Assembly: GCA_007449985.2 (NCBI GenBank)
Contig: VIIQ02000085.1
Location: 1-64,000 of the forward strand
DNA from: Desmodesmus armatus
Taxonomy: Eukaryota; Chlorophyta; Chlorophyceae; Sphaeropleales; Scenedesmaceae
Length of the DNA stretch: 64,000 nt
Reading direction: 5' to 3'
The notes beneath the pieces were generated by a model. It was not told the DNA's origin. It did no database searches and worked only from the letters and a program-made list of their open reading frames with translations. Shown piece after piece: positions 57,101 through 64,000 of the stretch. The translations under genes were made by a program, and so were the position numbers. Position 1 is the stretch's first letter. Every line of letters begins with the position of its first letter.

Positions 57101-58190
57101 ATGAACAACGTGCAAGGACTTAGCCAGGGCAGGGGACATGCATGTATGCTTGGCGGCTACTAGTGTGTATGTGTATGTGCTAACACATGATGTGTACGGG
57201 TGTGTATGTGTGTGTCCGTGCAGCCGCCGTTGCCGTTGGACACTCCCCTGCTGCTGGTGAAGCCTCCCGTGGGTCTGTCCACCCCCCAGATATTCAAATC
57301 CCTGGACCTGGACCGCCGCAGCACTGCTGACCCCCTGCAGCTGCTAGAAGACATGACAGCAAAGGTGATACCAGGACTTTGGGGCTACTGAGGGCGGGGG
57401 TGCCATGACCTTGGAGCCGTGGGCCAATGGCCCGGAGCAGCCCATCCATTGCGTTAGCAGCAACCAAGCACATGACACCCCCCCCCCCACACACACACAC
57501 TTGGCCTGGAGCAGCCCGTCCGTTGTGTTAGCAGCAACTTGCTGTGGACTTGCTCTGCCCCAAGGAGGGGAGACAGCAGGGGGAGGTGTGAGGAGCTTTC
57601 CATCACCTGGGAGCTGTGTTTCCAATGAGCAGACCGCCTTCGACAACCTGGTGGTGGAACAGACAGAAAGCCAGCGACCCAGACAACAGGCGTGTAGTGT
57701 ACGTGTGTTGTGTAAGGAAACTTACATAGACGTCTAGTTTCGCCTTTCACAAGGCTCATCAGGTTGACCAAATCAAATGACAAACCTGCAAGCAGCACAG
57801 CTCATGACACCGTCCCCTGCCGCACTCCCCCCCCCCCTTTTCCTCACTCCCCCCCCCCCCCCAAACACGCAGGGTGCCATCACCCCGGAGCTGTGTGTCA
57901 ATGACCTGGAGCAGCCCGCCTTTGACAACCTGCCCGAGCTGCTGCAGCTGAAGCAGCGGCTGCAGTCCGAGGGCAGCTTCGAAGCCGTGTTCATGACAGG
58001 CAGCGGCAGCACCATTGTGTGTGTGGGCAGCGACAGTGCACCCCAGTGGTTGAGCGAGCCGCAGTACAAAGAGCTGTTTGTGTCGCCGACTCGGCTGATT
58101 ATGAGGCAGCCTGGGGGGTGGTACCTGCCCAGCAGTCACAGCAAGCAGAGGGTGGTGGGAGGTGGGGTGCCTGTGGCGGCTGCCAGCTAG
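54183..58190 (+). CDS. ISPE: 4-diphosphocytidyl-2-C-methyl-D-erythritol kinase (IspE/CMK)
   Basis: IspE phosphorylates the 2-hydroxyl of CDP-methylerythritol with ATP in the plastid MEP pathway to isoprenoids. Exons: 54183-54350, 54440-54508, 55111-55227, 55574-55649, 56622-56812, 57224-57364, 57873-58190; all GT-AG with agreeing phases, about 360 residues. Residues 1-45 are Ser/Arg-rich, like a transit peptide. The GHMP kinase core follows: LLSPSKVNLFLRVV (catalytic Lys), REDGYHDLASLFH, the ATP loop AGLGGGSGNAATTLYAANEL, GDIGSDISVFF (catalytic Asp), EGAAYCTGRGE, LLLVKPPVGLST and near the end FMTGSGSTIVCVG. The ATG at 54183 is the first in frame. Its introns hold extra copies of exon edges, including two of the ATP-loop exon start. 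An alternative exon near 55330-55385 fits no IspE sequence. Confidence 0.95.
55019..55080. repeat. CAC/CA/CCCA microsatellite
   Basis: After long C-runs (54977-55011), CAC units, about ten CA units and CCCA units follow, just before the 3' splice site of IspE exon 3. Confidence 0.9.
55676..55875. repeat. Nearly pure G tract in an IspE intron
   Basis: About 115 bases (55681-55795) are almost only G with scattered A, T and C. A further G-run follows at about 55860-55874. It starts about 30 bases after the 5' splice site of exon 4. G-quadruplex formation is possible, and length errors in assembly are likely. Confidence 0.92.
56198..56485 (+). repeat. Two copies of the IspE exon 5 start with 3' splice site
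   Basis: The ATP-loop exon start (CAG|GTGCCGGGCTTGGTGG, coding AGLGGGSGNAATTLYAANEL) occurs first at about 56200 and again at about 56372, before the real exon at 56622. The first copy lacks one T in the codons for ELTG; the second stays close for about 100 bases, then diverges after MLQW. Both keep a usable acceptor. Confidence 0.92.
56905..57095 (+). repeat. Copies of the IspE exon 5 end
   Basis: The end of exon 5 (coding YCTGRGEVVDNVQ, donor GTAGGTGG) recurs at about 56930-56970 with the donor GTAGGTGG. It appears more weakly at about 57058-57085, where a G-run replaces the end. Confidence 0.85.
57375..57665 (+). repeat. Diverged copies of the IspE exon 7 start
   Basis: Fragments resembling the start of exon 7 (coding PELCVNDLEQPAFDNL) lie in the preceding intron: CTTGGAGCCGTGGGCCAATG near 57410, TGGCCTGGAGCAGCCCGTC near 57501, and GAGCTGTGTTTCCAATGAGC through TTCGACAACCTGG near 57609-57652. 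They are diverged and lack a shared clean splice site. Confidence 0.7.
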
Positions 58191-58289
58191 GGGGGTGGGT
58201 GTGGTGGAGAGGGGGGGGGTGTGAGGTCACCATGACAAGGTGCAATGTGAGGATTGTGTGTGTCTGAGCGTGCATGATGCTTGTTGTGC

Positions 58290-58380
58290 ATCCATGTGCG
58301 TGGTTGAGCGAGCCGCAGCAAGCAGAGGGTGGTGGGAAGTGGAGTGCCTGTGGCGGCTGCCAGCTACTAGCCTAGTAGGG
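58290..58380 (+). repeat. Copy of the IspE 3' coding end after the stop codon
   Basis: A patchwork copy of the end of exon 7 lies downstream of the gene: GGTTGAGCGAGCCGCAG, then AAGCAGAGGGTGGTGGGA and TGCCTGTGGCGGCTGCCAGC. The exon-edge duplication thus also affects the last exon. Confidence 0.85.
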
Positions 58381-58603
58381 GGGTGGAGTTCAGGGGCTGG
58401 CGTGATGCTTGTCAATCGGGTGTGTGTGGCTTGCGCTGTAGCACATACCAAGAAACTGTGCAGGTGCAAGGGTGGAGGTTTGAACTCCTTTGCTGTGTGG
58501 TCCGATTGCTGGGCACCTCCTACAAAGGTGATGTTAGGCGTATCTCACTGGTGAGGCTCTGCCTCTGGCCCCCGACAGTTGGGCCTTTGTTGGCCTGATG
58601 GGG

Positions 58604-58860
58604 TTGTGTGTGGCCAGCCATTGGGAGTGCGCCCCCCTGGTACGCCCCTCCTATAAAGGGGGAGGCTGGTGGATGGTGTGCCTGTGCCGACTGACAGCAG
58701 AGAGGGGATGGCTGGGTTTCTGTGTGTATAAGTGTGTGTGTACACACAAGCGATGGCTTGCAAGTGTGTGTGTGGCCAGTCCCAGCCAGTGGGAGCCCTT
58801 CCCCCCCAAGGGGCAGGCTGGTGGATGGTGTGCCTGTGCCCGCTGCCAGCAGAGGGGTTG
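58604..58860 (+). repeat. Two-unit tandem repeat with a SINE-like block
   Basis: Two units, about 58604-58705 and 58764-58860, share GTGTGTGGCCAG, a GTGGGAG/TTGGGAG block, GGCTGGTGGATGGTGTGCCTGTG and CAGCAGAG. The first block matches the middle of the interspersed element at 12179-12265 and 60479-60571. Confidence 0.7.
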
Positions 58861-59181
58861 ATGGAGAGAGGGGGGGGGCGTGAAGCTGTGATCACAGCTC
58901 CTCATGAAGAAGAGGTGAAAACCTTGATGAGCAGCAGTACTGCCTGTCCATCAGGCTTTGAAGGTGTTTGGTGCTTGTGTGCTTACTTCTGGCGCTGTTC
59001 TGAAGAAGAGACGAAATTGTCTAGAGTGTTGTGTTCGCAAGTGTCACCGCTTGACGGTGTGCTAATGTCCCTCATGTGCTGGGAGGTGACTGTCACATTC
59101 ATGCACTGTGGTACAGTGCAAGCAAACTGGTGGTTGCTGCTGCTGTTGGTGAGTCTAAATCAGTTGTGACACGACAAGCTG

Positions 59182-59186
59182 TTACA
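59182..59186 (-). terminator. Candidate TGTAA poly(A) signal
   Basis: TGTAA on the minus strand, about 450 bases after the stop codon of the tetraspan gene. It is the nearest one; use is inference. Confidence 0.35.
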
Positions 59187-59639
59187 GGCCAAAGGGATTA
59201 TTTGCAATCCCAGCACACAAGTGTAGTGAGGGTGATGGGCGGCATCTCAGATGCCGTCAAGGTGTTGCTTCTGCAGCAACTGTTGACAACAACACAGCCA
59301 GATAAATCACAGGAAGTTGCGGACTCCGGTCGGACCTAGCTGGTCGATGCTTTGAGTACTAGCAGGCCAACACCTACTGCACGAAGGAAGCTTGACCAGT
59401 GCAGGGCCAACATTGCTGCTGGCACAAACGTATAATAAGCTGCAGCTCAGCGAAACTGAGCAGGGATCAACTGAGCCGGTGAACGGTAGCTGTCTCAGCC
59501 ACTTCGGCTGGTATGAAACCAACCAGCAATCAACACTACAACGGCAGTCTCAGCCACTGTTTGAAAACAAAATAGAAAGGAAGGATCACTGAAAAGTCAC
59601 ACCTGCGCTGACAACCACCGCTTATCACAACCACGCTGC

Positions 59640-61979
59640 TCAAACTGGGCTCTTGTTCATGTCCATGTGGGTGGGGTACGCGGGCAGGGCACCCATCGGC
59701 ACGGCAACATCGCGCTGGCCGTGAACATCGGCGATGTTGAAGTGCTCGACGTCAGTAGATGCAGCTGGCACGCAGTCCGCGGGATCGGCCAGGTAGCCGT
59801 TCTCGTAGTCACGCTGTGCGCGAGCTTGGCGGATACGGGCGGCATCACGATGATACTTCGCGCTCACATACTGACTGGTAAGGATCGTAAGCAGCAGGCT
59901 GGCACCAACGTACATAATCACCGCACCGGCGAGTGCGACACCGCCGACCTTCACGCCCTCCGAGGCTGCGTTGGCGATGGTGTTGAGCTTGGCGGATCCA
60001 CACACGCAGCTGGCGCTCTGCAGCATCTGTGCGAAGGATCCAAGGTTCAGGCACACTGGGGGACACAGTGGCTGGAAAGGCAGGGCGATGGTTGCGGAGG
60101 TTCCGATGAGTTCCGCTGCTGCTGCAGGGGTGCGGACCAGGGGGGCCAGGTAAGCCATGGCAGCGGCAGCGGTGTCGGAGGCCTGGTTGAGACGCACGCC
60201 AAAGGCACCGGCGGTGGCACGGCCGCTCACGATGGCTGTGTCGATGACCTCTGCATGGCGGGGGGGGGGGGGCACACGCAGGCAAGCAGGTGACACAGAG
60301 GCAAGTGAGAAATGGTGGATGGGTGCCAGACGTTATGGCGTTGTCGCGCGGCGTGCCCCGTGCTTCTCCTAGCAAAACTTATGAGCCACGTTGACTTCCC
60401 AGGGAGTCACTCCAAAAGCAATGCGTACAGAGGGCATGCTCGGCATGCTTAGGCCAGAGCTGAACTATGCAAGAGGAACCTCGGGCCCCCGGCAATCAGT
60501 TTCGCCTGATTGCGCTGTGTGTGGCCAGCCGGTGGGATTACGCCCCCCCCCCGGTTTAAACCAAAAAAAAATAAAGCTGTCACAGTGACTCACCGCTGAC
60601 GCCGTACCACACCAGCATGGCCATCAGGACCCCCACGACCGCCAGCAGCAGCAGCCACACGAAGAAGTTGAGCAGGCCCACCAGGGTGCGGAAGGTGGTG
60701 AACGTCCACGGCTCAGGACCCTTGCCTGCGGGACGAGACGGGACGGGACGGGGGGGGGGGGGGGGGGAGGAGGCCAAGGCAGCAACCAGCACTCGTCACC
60801 ATGGTCGTTGCTATGGCCATGACTGTGAGGGTCGGAGTGCACTGAGAGATACCCATGGCTGTCTAGCACTGCAACACGGCGCTCGCTGGCCACTGGCTAG
60901 CCTAGCTCGCTCTCAAGGGCTGGTAGAGGATGCTGCACACAGGCTACCAGCAGACACTGTCTGGCTGCACCCTCCTGACTTCTACAGGTGGCATTGAGCC
61001 AGGCGAGCCTCTGAGAGAGGGAGGAAGGTACTCACTGTTGCTGAGGCAGGTCTTTGACACCAGTGCTGTGCGCAGGCCTGTTCCAAACAGGGCCAGCATG
61101 ACCACCAGCACACAAACAATGATGCCAGACACACCAACGGCCAGGATGACGGATATCAACGCGGCCTTCAGGCTGTCTGTCACACTGGGGGCCATGCCTA
61201 TGGCTTGGGCAACCTGGGGGCAAGGTGGGGGGTGGGGGGGGGGGGGTCAGGGGAGTGTCAGTATGAGGTGCAGACAGGGTACACAGAGGACGGCTAGCAG
61301 GAGCAGGAGCAAGGCCAGCCTGGTGGTCGCAATTGAGTGTCGCATGCACCTCAGTGATACATGCATGCGAGCTTTGGTGGGTTTGCATGGGGCTGACACA
61401 TGCTGGGGTGACACCAGTATGTTCCCTGACTTGCTGTACACGAGCCAAACTAGACAGGACAGACGCCTTGTGCACAACAAGACTATCAAACCACAGCAAA
61501 TTCAAGGCAGTAACAGGGCCCCTGTGGGTGCCTGCAGTGGTGAGGGGTTCCCCAGAGCAGCACCTACCTGGTATGTGTAGTCCTGAATCTTGACAGCTCC
61601 AGCTATCCAGAGCGCAAGGCCAACGGCAAACAAGGCAGCAGAGAGGAAGGCGGACCATGGGGTGGACCTGACACAGGCTGCACAGGCAGACATCCTGCAA
61701 GGAACAGCAGCAGCAACATGGGTGGGTAAGCTGAAACTTCCTTGGAGCGCGTAGAAGCCACGCAGACAGAATTGAAATGATAAAAATAGTACGTGTAGAA
61801 GGAAACGAGGCAGCATTGAGGGCTCTCTAGCACCATCCGGTGCAGTATTGAACGATCGAACAGCAGCTGCTGTGCGTGGGTACCTGGCCACCTAGACAGA
61901 CATGACGCTTAGTGTCTTACCTCTTGAAGGAGAATGCGTCCTCACTGTTGGCACTGAATGCGCGCTTCACGAAAGACAT
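59640..61979 (-). CDS. Tetraspan membrane protein, unidentified
   Basis: Five exons: 61979-61921, 61694-61568, 61213-61036, 60725-60594, 60250-59640; all GT-AG with agreeing phases, 368 residues. Four hydrophobic segments: WSAFLSAALFAVGLALWIAG (near residue 32), LISVILAVGVSGIIVCVLVV, LVGLLNFFVWLLLLAVVGVL and VALAGAVIMYVGASLLLTIL. The loop between the third and fourth is long (about 100 residues) and holds a Cys cluster (CPPVCLNLG, CVCGS), as in tetraspan proteins with a disulphide-bonded outer loop. The N-terminal CAACVRSTPWSAFLSAALF recalls the start of animal proteolipid (PLP/M6) proteins, but that likeness is weak. A charged cytosolic tail (RIRQARAQRDYENGY) follows. Function unknown. Confidence 0.8.
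60479..60571 (+). mobile_element. SINE-like interspersed repeat, copy 2
   Basis: Blocks CCTCGGGC, CCCGGCAATC, GTGTGTGGCCAGCCGGTGGG, a C-run and an A-rich tail match copy 1 at 12179-12265 in the same order. It lies in an intron of the tetraspan gene, opposite to the gene. No target-site duplication is obvious. Confidence 0.5.
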
Positions 61980-64000
61980 GGCTGCTAGCTGCTGTCACTA
62001 TCGGAAGCTGCTGTCGAGAGTGGACTAGCTGCTGATACGCTGCCTTGATGCGCAAAAGAATGCTGCTACTAGTCTCTACAAAGTGTCTAGTTCTCCTTGG
62101 GCTTGTTTGATGGGTGGTGGGCAGAGGTAAGGTGATGGTGGTGGGAAAGGGGCTGACAGGTTGAACTGTCAACGAAAAGGGAGGAGATGGCGTGGAAGGA
62201 GAGGATGGTGAGGGAGAAGAAGTGGTGGACAACTCAACGGGGGCCTCCCTATGGGTAGCTCGGGTTGGTTCGGTTAGGTCTTACTTGCGCAACGGTTTAG
62301 CTCCCAGCACGTCCCGCTCCCTCGTTCTGTGCGTCATTCAGCGTGGTAGTGTCGGAAAGAAAGTAACTTAATAGATATGGGGCGGCTCGAGTGGTACCGA
62401 CCCACCCAGCACCGCGAACCTGTTGTCCCGCCCACATGTGGGCTGTACACAGCCAGCTGGCCAGCTGGCAGGACGAAATGTTTATTCCGACAAGTACAGA
62501 ATGTGTCAGTCGCAGCTACTGGGTAGACCCACGACCTACGTAGCTCAGCTAACTACTCTTCAGTTGCCCCATTGGATGGTTGCAACCCCTCTAAAGTCTC
62601 TGCCATGTGGTATGGATTGGGCAATAACCACTGGCACACTGCAAGGGACTTGTGTAGGTTAATTCGAGCGTCAGACATAGCACCAGGTGCGCAAATCTCC
62701 TCCTGAAGCCATCACCTACAGATCTCACCCCCCCTCATATATTTTGTAGTAGTGTCCAAGGGGGGTGCACCCCCCCCTCTTGGCGCTGAAGGCATCATCA
62801 CTGCAGTGCCAGCTTACAGTGCACAAACAGGTGATGAAACAGTGACGATACACCTAGCGAGGCAATACACTGTATTGCCCAAAGTTTGGGTGGCAGGCCC
62901 TTACATGCATCCACTTGGTACAAGAGAAATTGTCGCTTTCGAGGTGTGCATACAGCCTCTCCACCAATCCTTTCCTTTTCTTTTCCACCGAGGTGATTAT
63001 CAGGTCAACCCCTGAATAAGCCAACGATAGTTCTCTGGTGCTGAAGATCCCAATAACTCCAGCGTTGGCAAAATATTGTGCCGGTGAACCAGGTGCTGCT
63101 CTGGACGGTTACCAGTTGATTTTTAGCAATGTGATGTTTTTTTTGCAAGGTTATGGTTGCCTAACGGCGGTGCAGGCCTGACAGTTGACAACAGCAGCAT
63201 TGGCAGGGTGTGCTTCTGCTGGGTGTGTGTGCAGTCAGCAGAGATTGTGGTCCACAGCCTTGTTAGCAACAGGTCAGAACACCATGTCTTCTATAGCCAC
63301 CTGCAGGTTTGGTTTCTGCACTGTGTTTGACAGGTGCGCACAGCTGACCATGGGCTTGAATATGGTGACTGTTGTGGTGCAAGTGTGGGTGTGTTGTGGT
63401 GTTGTTGTTCATGTGCGGTGACTGAATGTGCAGGTGCTGTTGCAGTGCTGGTGTTGCACTGTGCTGTGTTTCTGCAGGTGCGTTGTGTGGTTTTTGTTGG
63501 CAGCTGGCTGTTTTGGTTGTGCTGTCGATGCTGGGCATGTTGTGTGTAATGCATGTGTGCTGGTTGTGTGCCCTCATGCAATGCTGCTGTGCTCCCGATC
63601 CTGCATGCACTGACCTCCTTATGCATGCAAGCTGTTGGATACGATGCATGCTGTCTCGCAATTCCCAAGCTGACAGCCAACCCATCAGCATTATTCTATA
63701 ATATATAATACCCCGTCAAAAAAACGAAAAACGTGTCCGCCGTCGAAAAAAAAACTGGGGGAGCGGTTGTTTTTTTGGCTGACTCAGCCGAGTGGAATTT
63801 TTTCTGCCACGTAGGCTGAACCCCGGGGGTGGGAAAGGGCTACATGCGACGCACAGGGCTGTCACCAAGTTCCTTTGCTGATATTATGAATTCATTGCAG
63901 CTGTTGGAGTGTACATGCGGCGTGTTTCATGTCTCTGTCTCGGCCATCGTTTGGAGCACTTGCTTCGGTGTCAGCTGCAGCTGTCTCCTAGGTAGTGTTA
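61980..64000. other. Right edge, upstream of the tetraspan gene; no confident gene
   Basis: The tetraspan promoter should lie in the first few hundred bases. A plus-strand open stretch at 62752-63015 (GIITAVPAYSAQTGDETVTI and on) is less biased than chance frames but has no ATG and no recognised family. 63185-63560 is TG-rich. 63695-63830 is unusually A/T-rich with homopolymers of A and T; it could be the edge of a mobile element, which I cannot support further. Confidence 0.4.

Larger units (their letters stand above)
58191..59639. other. Convergent intergenic region, IspE and tetraspan genes
   Basis: Contains the IspE 3'-end copy (58290-58380) and two copies of a GTGTGTGGCCAG block, each followed by about 100 bases with GGCTGGTGGATGGTGTGCC. 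No supported exon. A TTACA at 59182-59186 (TGTAA on the minus strand) is a candidate poly(A) signal for the tetraspan gene. Confidence 0.5.

Overview
This window reads as nuclear DNA of a green alga (chlorophyte). The genes are split by many GT-AG introns with long C- or G-rich tracts, CTG/CAG microsatellites are abundant, and several products are plastid proteins. A MYND-finger gene of an expanded algal type and a phospholipid N-methyltransferase (Chlamydomonas reinhardtii has no phosphatidylcholine) lean towards a non-reinhardtii chlamydomonadalean or sphaeroplealean alga. The species itself is inference. There are no operons, rRNA genes, CRISPR arrays or bacterial features.

Layout, left to right. 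1-5650: no confident gene; a dense GTTAAC-motif cluster lies near 2.2-2.4 kb. 5651-10010 (-): five exons of a helicase matching the bacterial type I restriction HsdR subunit, with no recognisable nuclease domain or motif VI. 10619-12627 (+): plastid-targeted cupin_3 protein. 14433-29225 (+): TIC110, 24 exons, inner-envelope protein-import component. 30923-32006 (+): unidentified multi-pass membrane protein. 32982-36326 (-): MYND-finger gene with two in-frame stops. 37426-38129 (+): phospholipid methyltransferase (PLMT). 40442-43984 (-): DUF2358 protein, seven exons. 44473-45828 (+): small secreted Trp/Tyr/Gly-rich protein. 49611-53623 (-): Ser/Ala/Gln-rich protein with a vasculin-like C-terminal motif. 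54183-58190 (+): IspE/CMK of the plastid MEP isoprenoid pathway. 59640-61979 (-): tetraspan membrane protein.

The genes form no single pathway. TIC110, IspE, the cupin and the DUF2358 protein all look plastid-directed, and PLMT serves membrane lipid synthesis.

The most striking feature is structural. In at least four genes (TIC110, IspE, DUF2358, helicase) the introns carry extra copies of the neighbouring exon edge together with its splice site. In TIC110 this reaches an array of about 15 copies of one 3' splice site plus exon start, and a second array of six copies of one exon end plus 5' splice site. Three exons also need one extra base in or next to a short C-run to stay in frame, which suggests homopolymer undercalling in the assembly rather than three dead genes.
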